Positions 20,480-29,236 of a DNA stretch of 64,000 nucleotides are shown one piece after another (the stretch's first letter is position 1; each line of letters opens with the position of its first letter). Under the pieces are notes generated by a model, which made no database searches, was not told the origin of the DNA, and was given only the letters and a program-made list of their open reading frames with translations. This DNA is from Pontibaca methylaminivorans (lineage in GTDB: Bacteria > Pseudomonadota > Alphaproteobacteria > Rhodobacterales > Rhodobacteraceae): contig NZ_FTPS01000001.1 in the NCBI RefSeq assembly GCF_900156525.1, forward strand, positions 620,001-684,000. Reading direction: 5' to 3'. The position numbers and the translations under genes were made by a program.

Positions 20480-20962
20480 TCAGAATGCCTCGGGCCGGGC
20501 GGCACGCGCCATGTGGTCGAGCACCGCATTCACGAAACCGGCCTCGCGCCCCTCGGCAAAAAAGGCGCGGGCGATCTCGACATATTCGTTGATGACCACG
20601 CGGGGCGGCGTATCCGACTGGGTGAGCTCCGCCCCGGCGACGCGGAACAGTGCCCGGAGCGTCGGGTCGAGCCGCGCGATCGGCCATTTCGCCACCAGCC
20701 CGCGGTCGGTCATCTGGTCGATCCGTGCCTGCCAGTTCACCGCGTCGTTGACGAGCCTGCGGAACAGCGACACGTCGCCGTCCAGCATCTCGATGCCCTC
20801 GTAATCCGCGCCGAACCGGTGATTGAGGAATTCGCTCACCACCTGGTCGGCGGTCTGCGCGGTCTGTTCCATCTGGAACAGCGCCTGCACCGCATAGAAC
20901 CGCGCGGCGCTGCGCATGCGGCGTTGCTGGTTTCCCGAAATCGGGGCAGTCGGGGCACTCAT
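20480..20962 (-). CDS. nusB: Transcription antitermination factor NusB
   Basis: 160-residue all-helical NusB, which with NusE (S10) binds boxA RNA and supports rRNA antitermination. Recognised by RRMRSAARFYAVQALFQME at the N terminus, DQMTDRGLVAKWPIARLDPTLRALFRVA in the centre (continuous family core) and PPRVVINEYVEIARAFFAEGREAGFVNAVLD at the end. It overlaps ribH by 4 bases (ATGA), so it is translated with the riboflavin genes, a widely conserved ribH-nusB pairing. Confidence 0.96.
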   Translation of the reverse strand: MSAPTAPISGNQQRRMRSAARFYAVQALFQMEQTAQTADQVVSEFLNHRFGADYEGIEMLDGDVSLFRRLVNDAVNWQARIDQMTDRGLVAKWPIARLDPTLRALFRVAGAELTQSDTPPRVVINEYVEIARAFFAEGREAGFVNAVLDHMARAARPEAF

Positions 20963-21513
20963 GCGGTTCCGGGCTCCTTGCCGGTGCCGGCGAGCCGGAT
21001 TTCCTCTCCCACACCGGGGCGGAAACCCACGCCCTTGCGCGCCGTGCCCCAGCGGCGGGTCAGCGCGATCAGGTGCAACGCCGCCGCCGCCGCGCCGCCG
21101 CCCTTGTTCTGGCCGTCTGCATCGGCCCGCACCACCGCCTGTTCGCGGTTCTCGACCGTGAGGATGCCGTTGCCGATACAGGCGCCCTGCAGTCCCATCA
21201 GCTGCAGCGCCCGGCTGCTGTCGTTGCAGACGGTCTCGTAATGGGTCGTCTCGCCCCGGATCACGCAGCCAAGCGCGACATAGCCGTCGAAATTCGACAG
21301 CCGCTCGGCAATGGCGATCGCGGTCGGCACCTCGAGCGCGCCGGGAACCTCGACCAGATCCCAGGCGCCGCCCGCCGCCTCGATCTCGGCCCGGGCGCCG
21401 GCGACAAGCTTGTCGGCGATGTCCTTGTAATAGGGGGCAACCACGATCAGCAGCTTGACCGGCGCATCGAAAACCGGACGCGCCAGCACGTGGTGGGTTT
21501 CGCTCACAGCCAT
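20959..21513 (-). CDS. ribH: 6,7-dimethyl-8-ribityllumazine synthase
   Basis: 184 residues; condenses 5-amino-6-ribitylaminouracil with dihydroxybutanone phosphate, the penultimate riboflavin step. Motifs: VAPYYKDIADKLVAGA, VPGALEVPTAI, ALGCVIRGETTHYETVC (containing the phosphate-binding GxxT-H region), GNGILTVEN with EQA. Family-normal core with a 25-residue C-terminal extension after the usual end. It begins 4 bases after the ribB stop and overlaps nusB. Confidence 0.96.
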   Translation of the reverse strand: MAVSETHHVLARPVFDAPVKLLIVVAPYYKDIADKLVAGARAEIEAAGGAWDLVEVPGALEVPTAIAIAERLSNFDGYVALGCVIRGETTHYETVCNDSSRALQLMGLQGACIGNGILTVENREQAVVRADADGQNKGGGAAAAALHLIALTRRWGTARKGVGFRPGVGEEIRLAGTGKEPGTA

Positions 21514-21517
21514 GGGA

Positions 21518-22636
21518 TCAGCCTTTCAGGATCGGGCGCGTCGCCGTGATCGTCAGGTCGAAGGCATCGAGCCCGAGATAACGCGTCTGCGGCGAATCGG
21601 TCAGCAGGATCAGGTCGTGCAGCCCGAGCGACGACAGGATCTGCGCGCCGAGTCCGGTCTGCTTGATGGTGCGCGGGCCCTCGTCCTCGGTCGCGTAAAG
21701 CGAATTGCGCGGCTGCCGGAACAGACAGACCACGCCGCGCCCCTCCTCGGCGATGATCTCCATCGCGCGCGACAGCTCATGCACCGGCTTGGGCCCGAGG
21801 CCGAGCACATCCGATGCCTCGTGCAGCGAATGGGTGCGCGTCAGGACCGGCTCCGGGGTAAAGATGTCGCCCTTTATCAGCACCACATGTTCGATGCCGT
21901 GGATCTGGTCGGTGAACAGCCGCATCTCCCATTCGCCGCCGAACTCCGACTGCACGGCCTGGCGGGCGGTCTCGACCACCAGATTGTCGTTGCGGCTGCG
22001 ATAGACGATGAGATCGCTGATGGTGCCGACCTTGAGCCCGTGCTCGGCCGCGAATTCCAGCAGATCCGGAAGCCGCGCCATGGTGCCGTCGGGCTTCAGG
22101 ATCTCGCAGATCACCCCGGCCGGCTTCAGCCCGGCAAGACGGGCGATATCGACCGCCGCCTCGGTATGGCCGGCCCGCACCAGAACGCCGCCCTTGCGGG
22201 CGCGCAGGGGAAAGATATGCCCGGGCGTGGCCAGGCTGGCCATGGTGTTCTGCTCGTTGATGGCGACCGAGACGGTATGGGCCCGGTCCTGTGCCGAAAT
22301 TCCGGTGGTCACCCCCTCGCGCGCCTCGATCGAGACGGTAAAGGGCGTCTCGTGGCGCGAGGAATTGTTCACCGTCATCAGCGGCAGGCCCAGCCGGTCG
22401 ATGCGCTCGGCGCTCATGGGCAGGCAGATCAGCCCGCGCCCATGGGTCGCCATGAAGTTTATCGCCTCCGCCGTGGCGAATTCGGCGGCGATCACCAGAT
22501 CGCCCTCGTTCTCGCGATCCTCGTGATCCACAAGGATGAACATGCGCCCCGCACGCGCCTCGGCGATGATTTCCTCGGTCGAGGCGATCATTGCGTGCAG
22601 ATCCCGCTCCACCGGTCCGGGGGTCTCAAAACTCAT
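21518..22636 (-). CDS. ribB: 3,4-dihydroxy-2-butanone-4-phosphate synthase with degenerate GTP cyclohydrolase II half (RibBX type)
   Basis: 372 residues. The N-terminal half (about 1-205) is an intact DHBP synthase: DHEDRENEGDL acidic metal/substrate loop, THGRGLICLP, and RAGHTEAAVDIARLAGL. The C-terminal half aligns with GTP cyclohydrolase II in its late motifs (GVVCLFRQPRNSLYA, GLGAQILSSLGLHDLILLTD) but lacks the zinc-binding C-x10-C-x-C block; GEWEMRLFTDQIHGIEHVVLIKG carries no cysteine. So only the ribulose-5-phosphate branch is predicted, and a separate RibA must exist elsewhere. This hybrid is known as RibBX in alphaproteobacteria. The start at 22636 is 7 bases after GGAGAGG; ATG 22642 is alternative. 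Confidence 0.93.
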   Translation of the reverse strand: MSFETPGPVERDLHAMIASTEEIIAEARAGRMFILVDHEDRENEGDLVIAAEFATAEAINFMATHGRGLICLPMSAERIDRLGLPLMTVNNSSRHETPFTVSIEAREGVTTGISAQDRAHTVSVAINEQNTMASLATPGHIFPLRARKGGVLVRAGHTEAAVDIARLAGLKPAGVICEILKPDGTMARLPDLLEFAAEHGLKVGTISDLIVYRSRNDNLVVETARQAVQSEFGGEWEMRLFTDQIHGIEHVVLIKGDIFTPEPVLTRTHSLHEASDVLGLGPKPVHELSRAMEIIAEEGRGVVCLFRQPRNSLYATEDEGPRTIKQTGLGAQILSSLGLHDLILLTDSPQTRYLGLDAFDLTITATRPILKG

Positions 22637-22714
22637 TCCCATGCCTCTCCGCTTCAGGCCCTGCCGCCAGATAACCGAGGCACCCGCGGATTGCCAGCCC
22701 GCGCGGCGCCCGCC

Positions 22715-22760
22715 CGTCTTCTGGCGGGAAATATCCCGGGGTGCGGGGCAGCGCCCCGCC
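22715..22760 (-). repeat. Dispersed intergenic repeat, copy A
   Basis: In the 133-base ribE-ribB gap. Read on the minus strand it is a GC hairpin (GGGGC-GCT-GCCCC), then CACCCCGGGATATTTC and a CCAGAAG end. It matches 47463-47510 at nearly every position (about four mismatches in the first 43 bases, which I aligned by eye). No open reading frame or mobile-element feature is associated. Confidence 0.75.
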
Positions 22761-22769
22761 CGGCCGGGT

Positions 22770-23366
22770 TCAACTTTCCGCCGTCGCCTCGGCCAGCCGT
22801 GCCACGTAGCGCGCAAGCGTGTCGATCTCAAGGTTCACCAGGTCGCCGGTCCCCACCCCGCCCCAGGTGGTCACCTCCTTGGTGTGGGGGATGACGTTCA
22901 CGCCGAACACCTCGCCCTCGACCTCGTTCACCGTGAGCGACGTGCCGTTCAGCGCGACCGAGCCCTTGGGTGCAATGAACCGGGCCAGCTCTTTGGGCGC
23001 CCGCATCCTGACCCGCGTGCTGTCGCCCTCGTCGCGCAGCTCGATCACCTCGGCAATCCCGTCCACATGGCCGGAAACGATATGGCCGCCCAGTTCGTCG
23101 CCGACCCGCAGCGCGCGTTCCAGGTTGACCCGCTTGCCCGGCGCCCAACCCGAGAGATTCGTTTTCGAGACCGTCTCGGCGCTGATCTGCACATCATACC
23201 AGTCCGGCCCGAGCGCGACCACCGTCAGGCAGACCCCGTCGCTGGCGATCGAGGCCCCGATATCAATGCCCGCGGTGTCATAGGCGGTGCCGATCCGTGC
23301 CCGCAGGTCGCCCGCCTGCTCGACCTCGCGAATGGTGCCGACGTCGGTGATGATCCCCGTGAACAT
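22770..23366 (-). CDS. ribE: Riboflavin synthase alpha chain
   Basis: 198 residues; dismutates two 6,7-dimethyl-8-ribityllumazine molecules to riboflavin. Two homologous barrels are visible: MFTGIITDVGTIREVEQAG with IGASIASDGVCLTVV (1-90) and VNLERALRVGDELGGHIVSG with GSVALNGTSLTVNEV (80-175). Start ATG 23366 has GGGGGT upstream; the frame running on to 25094 is antisense to kpsS and not coding. First of the ribE-ribB-ribH-nusB run; no FMN riboswitch is recognisable in front of it. Confidence 0.97.
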   Translation of the reverse strand: MFTGIITDVGTIREVEQAGDLRARIGTAYDTAGIDIGASIASDGVCLTVVALGPDWYDVQISAETVSKTNLSGWAPGKRVNLERALRVGDELGGHIVSGHVDGIAEVIELRDEGDSTRVRMRAPKELARFIAPKGSVALNGTSLTVNEVEGEVFGVNVIPHTKEVTTWGGVGTGDLVNLEIDTLARYVARLAEATAES

Positions 23367-23452
23367 GACATGACCCCCAGTTTGTCCCGCCAGCCGGCCT
23401 AGTGCCCCTGCCGCCTGCCGGCAAGCACCTTCTTCGCCCGGTTCTCCGACCC

Positions 23453-23484
23453 CGCCCCATCGACAGTCCGCCCCGTCGACAATC
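23453..23484. repeat. Tandem 16-bp imperfect repeat between divergent ribE and kpsS
   Basis: Two adjacent 16-base units, CGCCCCATCGACAGTC (23453-23468) and CGCCCCGTCGACAATC (23469-23484), 14 of 16 identical. Located in the shared upstream region of the divergent ribE and kpsS genes, so it could be an operator pair; function unknown. Confidence 0.5.
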
Positions 23485-23558
23485 CCGCCCGCTCCGGCTT
23501 GCGCCGGCCCGGCGCCGCGGTCATATTCGCACCGGGCAGCCAGCCCGGGCAAGCGGTC

Positions 23559-24905
23559 ATGCGATATTTTCAGAACGACGGGCCGGAGTCCCGGCAGGTT
23601 CAGGACAAGAGGCCGGCGGCGCGCCCGGCGCAGCCGCGGCATTTCCTGTTCCTGCAGGGCCCGCACGGCCCCTTCTTCGCGCAGCTTGCCGGCCAGTTGC
23701 GCGCGGCCGGGGCATTGGTCCGCCGCGTCGGGTTCAACGCAGGCGACCGGGCGTTCTGGCCCGACCGCGCAAGCTATATTCCTTTCCGCGCCGAGGCCGG
23801 CGAATGGCCCGACACGATTGCCCGGCTGCTGCATGAACACGCGATCACCGATCTCGTGCTTTACGGCGATGCCCGCCCCTTCCATGCGCAGGCGATCAGG
23901 GCGGCGCGGAGCGCCGGGGCAAAGGTGCATGTGTTCGAGGAAGGCTACATGCGCCCCTACTGGGTCAGCTACGAAAGGAACGGCTCCAACGGCAATTCCC
24001 GCCTCATGGAGACCTCCATCGCCGACATGCGCCGGGTGCTCGCACGATCCGACATTGATGCGCCGCTGCCGCCGGCCCATTGGGGCGACATGCGCCACCA
24101 CGTGTTCTACGGCGCGCTCTATCACTGGTTCGTGCTGCTCATGAACCGCGGCTATCCGAATTTCCGCCCGCACCGCGATCTGCCGGTCACGCGCGAATTC
24201 CGCCTCTACCTGCAGCGGCTGCTGCTGACGCCCCTGCACATGATCGAGCGCCGCCTCGCGACGCGCCGGGTGCGCCGGGGCGGGTTTCCCTACCATATCG
24301 TGCTGCTGCAACTCGGGCATGACAGTTCCCTGCGGGCGCATTCCTCCTTTTCCGGCATGGCCGATTTCCTCGAACCCGTGGTCGAGGGCTTCGCCCGGGG
24401 GGCGCCGCCCCATCATCATCTGGTGATCAAGGCGCATCCGCTCGAGGACGGGCGCGAACGGCTGCCGCGCCGCCTGCGCGACCTGGCCCGGCAGGCGGGG
24501 GTTTCCGGTCGCGTCCACTACCTGCGCGGGGGCAAGCTCGCGGCGCTGCTCGAGGGCGCGCGCAGCGCGGTCACGGTGAACTCGACCGCCGGGCAACAGG
24601 TGCTGTGGCGCGGCATTCCGCTGCGCAGCTTCGGGCGCGCGGTCTATTCCCGGCCCGAACTCGTCTCCGACCAGCCGCTTGCGGATTTCTTCGCCGCCCC
24701 GCGCCCGCCCGATCACGGCGCCTATCGCGATTTCCGCCGCTACCTGCTGGAAACGAGCCAGGTGCCCGGCGGGTTCTACTCGGCGCGCGGGCGGCGTCAG
24801 CTTCTGCGCCAGGTGGTGGACATGATGCTTCTGGCCGAAGATCCCTATGACGCCTTCGCGGCGGGAACTGCGGCTCCCCGACCACAACTTCAGGTGATTC
24901 GATGA
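23559..24905 (+). CDS. kpsS: Capsule biosynthesis glycosyltransferase, KpsS-like
   Basis: About 448 residues of the capsule polysaccharide biosynthesis (KpsS/LipB) family. KpsS adds the first Kdo to a lysophosphatidylglycerol anchor in group 2 capsules; KpsC extends it. Recognised by HFLFLQGPHGPFFAQLAGQL, VHVFEEGYMRPYWVSYER, and C-terminal NSTAGQQVLWRGIPLRSFGR, which corresponds to the donor-site region. Cytoplasmic, no signal peptide. Start uncertain: ATG 23559 (MRYFQNDG) is chosen; TTG 23499 would add 20 proline/glycine-rich residues. Begins a three-gene capsule run on the plus strand between ribE and ribD. Role assignment beyond family is inference. Confidence 0.85.
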   Translation: MRYFQNDGPESRQVQDKRPAARPAQPRHFLFLQGPHGPFFAQLAGQLRAAGALVRRVGFNAGDRAFWPDRASYIPFRAEAGEWPDTIARLLHEHAITDLVLYGDARPFHAQAIRAARSAGAKVHVFEEGYMRPYWVSYERNGSNGNSRLMETSIADMRRVLARSDIDAPLPPAHWGDMRHHVFYGALYHWFVLLMNRGYPNFRPHRDLPVTREFRLYLQRLLLTPLHMIERRLATRRVRRGGFPYHIVLLQLGHDSSLRAHSSFSGMADFLEPVVEGFARGAPPHHHLVIKAHPLEDGRERLPRRLRDLARQAGVSGRVHYLRGGKLAALLEGARSAVTVNSTAGQQVLWRGIPLRSFGRAVYSRPELVSDQPLADFFAAPRPPDHGAYRDFRRYLLETSQVPGGFYSARGRRQLLRQVVDMMLLAEDPYDAFAAGTAAPRPQLQVIR

Positions 24906-24996
24906 CAGCTTATCTTCAGGCTGGATTTTCCCCCCGGGCCTGAGTAGCTTCGCCGGCAGTGACATTTCCGTGAAATCAGGTCGAGGAGACCGCAGA

Positions 24997-26127
24997 TTGA
25001 CCTTTCGACATTTCCGGTGGGCGCGGCCGATCGCCGCGGTCGCAATGATCGGCCTGCTGAGCGCCTGCGGATTGCCCCAGGTCGGCCCGAACAAGAACCA
25101 GATTTATGCCGGCTCGGTCCAGAAAAGCGGCAACTCCTTCGTCATCCCGGTGAACGATTCGGTGGCACAGGCCACCGCCGTCGTGCCGCCCATCGGCTTT
25201 TCCGCCAGCTTCCGCAGCGCGCCGCGTCTTGATTCCGACGTGATCCGCGCCGGCGATGTGCTGGGCCTCACGGTCTGGGAAAACGTCGATGACGGGCTGC
25301 TGAAAAGCGAGACCGGGAACTCCACCGCGCTGGAAGAGGTGCAGGTGGACGGCAGCGGCAACATCTTCGTGCCCTATGCGGGCCGGGTGCGGGCGGCCGG
25401 CAACACCCCGGACCAGCTCCGGCGGATCATCACCGAAAAGCTCGAGGAACAGACCCCCGATCCGCAGGTCGAGGTGCGGCGCATGGCCGGCGACGGCTCC
25501 ACCGTGGCAGTGGTCGGTTCGGTCGGGTCGCAGGGCGTCTATCCGATCGAGCGGCCGACCGGCACGCTCGCCACCATGCTGTCACAGGCCGGCGGCGTCA
25601 CGATCGAACCGGAAATCACCCAGATCACCGTGACCCGGGGCGGCCAGAAGGGGCGGATCTGGTTCCAGGACCTGTTCGAATATCCCGAGCTCGACATCGC
25701 GCTGCGCAACGGTGACCGCATCCTCGTCGAGGGGGACACCCGCGCCTTTACCGCGCTCGGCGCAACCAGCCGCCAGGCGCGCGTTCCCTTCGAATCCAAG
25801 GATCTTTCGGCGCTCGAGGCACTGGCGCAGGTCGGCGGGCTGGTGTCCACCACATCCGATCCGACCGGCATCTTCGTTCTGCGCCGCGAACGGCCCGAGA
25901 TCGCCCGGGCGCTGCTTGGCCGCGACGACATCACCACGGAACAGCGCATGGTCTATGTCCTGAACCTGACCGAGCCGAACGGGATGTTTCTGGCCCGCGA
26001 CTTCATGATCCGCGATGGCGATTCGATCTACGTGACCGAAGCGCCCTACGCCCGCTGGATCAAGTCGATCTCGCTGCTGACCGGCGCTGTGACCCCGATC
26101 GCGAGCCTGGACAGCCTGGCCGAGTGA
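24997..26127 (+). CDS. Outer-membrane polysaccharide export lipoprotein (Wza/OPX family)
   Basis: 376 residues. Lipoprotein signal peptide with lipobox LLSAC (cysteine about residue 24), then a polysaccharide-export domain (SDVIRAGDVLGLTVWENVDDG ... VQVDGSGNIFVPYAGRVRAAG family core) and two SLBB repeats (VVGSVGSQGVYPIERPTGTL and ARVPFESKDLSALEALAQVGG). The C terminus has an aromatic/hydrophobic helix (YARWIKSISLLTGAVTPIAS) as in Wza, where it lines the outer-membrane pore. Length matches Wza (about 379). TTG 24997 is chosen for the GAGGAG site 8 bases before; GTG 24970 lacks one. 91 bases after kpsS, overlapping kpsC. Confidence 0.9.
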   Translation: MTFRHFRWARPIAAVAMIGLLSACGLPQVGPNKNQIYAGSVQKSGNSFVIPVNDSVAQATAVVPPIGFSASFRSAPRLDSDVIRAGDVLGLTVWENVDDGLLKSETGNSTALEEVQVDGSGNIFVPYAGRVRAAGNTPDQLRRIITEKLEEQTPDPQVEVRRMAGDGSTVAVVGSVGSQGVYPIERPTGTLATMLSQAGGVTIEPEITQITVTRGGQKGRIWFQDLFEYPELDIALRNGDRILVEGDTRAFTALGATSRQARVPFESKDLSALEALAQVGGLVSTTSDPTGIFVLRRERPEIARALLGRDDITTEQRMVYVLNLTEPNGMFLARDFMIRDGDSIYVTEAPYARWIKSISLLTGAVTPIASLDSLAE

Positions 26128-28133
26128 GCGGCCGATCAAGGGAAACGGCAGCAGCCGGGGGCGAAAACCCCCGGCTGTTTGCTTTCAACGGCGGCTTTCG
26201 CGCACCGCGCCTGCGCCGCATCCTGGACCTGTCGGGCTATCGTCCCTGCCTTGGCTGGCCCGATCCGCGGCGCGGCGACATGGTGGCGGTCTGGGGCGAC
26301 AGTCCGACCGCCTGGCGCGGGCGGCGCATCGCCCGCCGTCTGGGCCTGCCGCTCCTGCGGGTCGAAGATGCCTTTTTGCGCAGCCTGCGCCCCGGCCGCG
26401 ATGGTGAGCCGCCCATGGGTCTGCTGCTCGACCGGCAAGGGGTGCATTTCGATGCCTCTACTGCCTCGGATCTCGAACGGCTTCTGGCGGCCCATCCGCT
26501 CGACGCGCCGGGGCTGCTGGCGCGGGCCGCAGACGCGATCACCCGGATCCGCGAGGGGCATCTCAGCAAATACAATGCCTTCGACCCGGAAACGCCGGTG
26601 CCGTCCGCGGGCTATGTGCTGGTGATCGACCAGACCCGGGGTGATGCCTCGGTTCGGGCAAGCGGCGGTGATCGCGCGCGGTTTCTGGCCATGCTCGCCC
26701 GCGCGCAGGCAGACCATCCGGGTTCACCCGTGATCATCAAGACCCACCCCGAAACCGTGGCCGGCCACCGCGCCGGGCATTTCACCGGCGCCGACCGCGG
26801 CCCCGGCATTACCCTTTTTGACCGGCCCGCAAGCCCCTTTGCCCTGCTTGCCGGGGCGCGGGCGGTCTATACGCTGTCTTCGCAGATGGGGTTCGAGGCG
26901 ATCCTGGCCGGCCACCGCCCGCATGTCTTCGGCACGCCGTTCTATGCCGGCTGGGGGCTCAGCCACGACGAGGAGTCCCTGCCCCGCCGGCAGCGCAGGC
27001 TCACGCCCGCTCAGCTTTTCGCCGCGGCGATGATCCTTTATCCGCGATGGTACGACCCGTTCCGCGATATGCTTTGCGAACTTGAAACCGTGCTCGACAA
27101 TCTCGAGGCGCAGAGCCGTGCCTGGCGGCAGGACCGCCCGGGCTGGAGCGCCGGGCACATGCGGCTTTGGAAGCGCGGGCACCTGCAGGCGATGTTCGGG
27201 CGCGAAACTCCGGTCGTCTTTCGCGACCGGCCCGGCGACACTGGACGACGGCATATGGTCTGGGCGGGCCATGCGAACCCGGATGACGGGCGGATCTGGC
27301 GGCTTGAGGACGGCTTCCTGCGCTCGGCGGGGCTCGGCGCGGCGCTGGTGCCGCCGCTTTCGCTCGTGCTCGACGACCTTGGCATCTATTATGATCCCGC
27401 CCGCGAAAGCCGGCTCGAACGCCTGATCAGTGCCCGCGAAACCCTGACGCAGCGCCAGATGCAGCGCGCCGAGGCACTGATCGCGCGACTGGTCCGCGCG
27501 GGGCTCAGCAAATACAACCTTGCCGGAGCGGCGCCGGCCCTGCCTGCGGGGCGGCGCATTCTTGTTCCGGGGCAGGTCGCCGACGATGCCTCGGTGCGGC
27601 TCGGCGCCGGGGACATCGCGGGCAACGAGGCACTTCTACGTGCGGCACGGGCGGCCAATCCGGGCGCGGTGATCATCTACAAGCCCCACCCCGACGTGGA
27701 AGCCGGACTGCGCGAGGGCGCGATCCGGGCCGGGGATCTGGCCGATGTCGTCGCGACCGATGCCGACCCCATGGCGCTGCTCGCGCAGGTGGACGAGGTC
27801 TGGACCATGACCTCGCTGATGGGGTTCGAGGCGCTCGTGCGCGGCGTGCCCGTGACCACGTTCGGCGCACCCTTCTATGCCGGCTGGGGCCTCACGACCG
27901 ACCTCGGCCCGGTTCCCGGGCGCCGCCGGGCAAGGCCGGGGCTCGCGGGGCTCGTCCATGCGGCGCTGATCGACTACCCGCGCTACCGCGATCCGGTGAC
28001 GGGCGCGATCTGCCCGGTCGAGGTGGTGGCCGAACGGCTTGCATCCGGCGCCCTGCCCCGCCCCGGCGCGGGCAACCGTCTGCTGTCGAAGCTTCAGGGC
28101 CTGTTTGCCAGCCGTGCCGCGCTCTGGCGCTAG
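26124..28133 (+). CDS. kpsC: Capsule polysaccharide glycosyltransferase KpsC
   Basis: 669 residues, close to E. coli KpsC (675), a dual beta-Kdo transferase that builds the poly-Kdo linker. Two homologous modules are visible: residues ~15-320 and ~340-660. Paired motifs: SKYNAFDP / SKYNLAG, DQTRGDASVRASGGD / GQVADDASVRLGAGD, VIIKTHPETVAG / VIIYKPHPDVEAG, and SSQMGFEAILAG...FYAGWGLSHD / TSLMGFEALVRG...FYAGWGLTTD. Start GTG overlaps the previous stop (GTGA), showing coupling. Its TAG stop lies in a CTAG shared with the ribD stop on the other strand. The ABC-transporter genes kpsM/T/E are not in the window. Confidence 0.93.
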   Translation: MSGRSRETAAAGGENPRLFAFNGGFRAPRLRRILDLSGYRPCLGWPDPRRGDMVAVWGDSPTAWRGRRIARRLGLPLLRVEDAFLRSLRPGRDGEPPMGLLLDRQGVHFDASTASDLERLLAAHPLDAPGLLARAADAITRIREGHLSKYNAFDPETPVPSAGYVLVIDQTRGDASVRASGGDRARFLAMLARAQADHPGSPVIIKTHPETVAGHRAGHFTGADRGPGITLFDRPASPFALLAGARAVYTLSSQMGFEAILAGHRPHVFGTPFYAGWGLSHDEESLPRRQRRLTPAQLFAAAMILYPRWYDPFRDMLCELETVLDNLEAQSRAWRQDRPGWSAGHMRLWKRGHLQAMFGRETPVVFRDRPGDTGRRHMVWAGHANPDDGRIWRLEDGFLRSAGLGAALVPPLSLVLDDLGIYYDPARESRLERLISARETLTQRQMQRAEALIARLVRAGLSKYNLAGAAPALPAGRRILVPGQVADDASVRLGAGDIAGNEALLRAARAANPGAVIIYKPHPDVEAGLREGAIRAGDLADVVATDADPMALLAQVDEVWTMTSLMGFEALVRGVPVTTFGAPFYAGWGLTTDLGPVPGRRRARPGLAGLVHAALIDYPRYRDPVTGAICPVEVVAERLASGALPRPGAGNRLLSKLQGLFASRAALWR

Positions 28134-29236
28134 CCCTCGCGGCGCAGCCAGCGGTGCATGACGTCGCCGCCGACCGCCCGCGTCTCGGAAAGGTCGAAGC
28201 GCGCCGCCTGCGCAAGCTGCGTGATCCCCATGGCGCCGATCATCGCCCGCCCGTCGCCGCCGATGGTGAGCCCGGCGGTAAAACCGACGAGTTCATCCAC
28301 CAGATCCGCGGCCAGCAGCGAGGCCGCAAGCGCCCCGCCCCCTTCGCACAGCACCCGGGTCAGCCCCGCGTCGCCCAGCCGGCGCAGCATGTCCGCCGTG
28401 TCGATCTGCCCGCCGGTCACCGTGCAGGAGATCAGCCGCGCCCCCAGCCCCTCCCATGCCCGGGTCCGCTCCGGATCGACGCCGCTGCCATGGCAGAGCC
28501 AGAGCGGCACCTCGGCGGCCGAGCGCGCAAGGTCTCCGATCAGCGGCAGGTCGAGGTGACGCGAGGCGACCACCCGCACCGGCTGGCGGCTGATGCCAAG
28601 GTCGCGCACCGTGAGCGAGGGATCGTCGGCCCGTGCCGTTCCCGCCCCGACCAGCACCGCGTCATGGTTTGCGCGCAGGCCATGCACAAGCCGGCGGGCC
28701 TCGGGGCCGGTGATCCAGCGGCTCTCGCCGCTGCGGGTGGCAATGCGCCCGTCGAAGCTGCTGGCGAGCTTCAGCGTGACCATGGGGCGCCCCTGTTCAA
28801 TGCGCATCAGGAACCCCGTATGATCGCGCAGCGCCGCGCGGCACCCCACGCCGGTCACGACCTCGATCCCCGCCCCCCGCAGCATGGCAAAGCCCTGACC
28901 GGAGACGCGGGGATTGCTGTCCTCGATCGGGGCGACCACCCGGGAAATCCCGGCGCGGACCAGCGCTTCGGCACAGGGGGGCGTGCGACCGTGATGCGAA
29001 CAGGGCTCGAGCGTCACATAGGCCGTCGCGCCATCAGCCAGCGCCCCCGCTTGTTCGAGCGCGACAGTCTCGGCATGGGGGCGCCCGCCGGGAGCGGTCG
29101 AGCCGCGCCCGATGATGCGCCCGTTGCGCACGATCACGCAGCCGACCGCCGGATTGGGCCAGGCCACCCCCTGCCCGCGCCGCCCGAGCGCAAGCGCAAG
29201 CGCCATGAAACGCTCGTCCGTTGCCGTCTGCGTCAC
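28130..29236 (-). CDS. ribD: Riboflavin biosynthesis deaminase/reductase
   Basis: 368 residues; deaminates then reduces the pyrimidine intermediate of riboflavin synthesis. N-terminal cytidine-deaminase-like domain (1-145) with zinc motif HAETVAL and [12 protein letters not shown]-terminal reductase domain (150-366) with [20 protein letters not shown] and [22 protein letters not shown]-type substrate loop. Start ATG overlaps the nrdR stop by 4 bases. Convergent with kpsC, overlapping by 4 bases with no room for a terminator. Separated from ribE by the capsule genes. Confidence 0.97.
   Translation of the reverse strand: MTQTATDERFMALALALGRRGQGVAWPNPAVGCVIVRNGRIIGRGSTAPGGRPHAETVALEQAGALADGATAYVTLEPCSHHGRTPPCAEALVRAGISRVVAPIEDSNPRVSGQGFAMLRGAGIEVVTGVGCRAALRDHTGFLMRIEQGRPMVTLKLASSFDGRIATRSGESRWITGPEARRLVHGLRANHDAVLVGAGTARADDPSLTVRDLGISRQPVRVVASRHLDLPLIGDLARSAAEVPLWLCHGSGVDPERTRAWEGLGARLISCTVTGGQIDTADMLRRLGDAGLTRVLCEGGGALAASLLAADLVDELVGFTAGLTIGGDGRAMIGAMGITQLAQAARFDLSETRAVGGDVMHRWLRREG

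Noticed and set aside
22637-23558. FMN riboswitch before ribE or ribB
   Set aside because: Checked both gaps; the conserved RFN-element segments are not there. The ribE-ribB gap holds the dispersed repeat instead.
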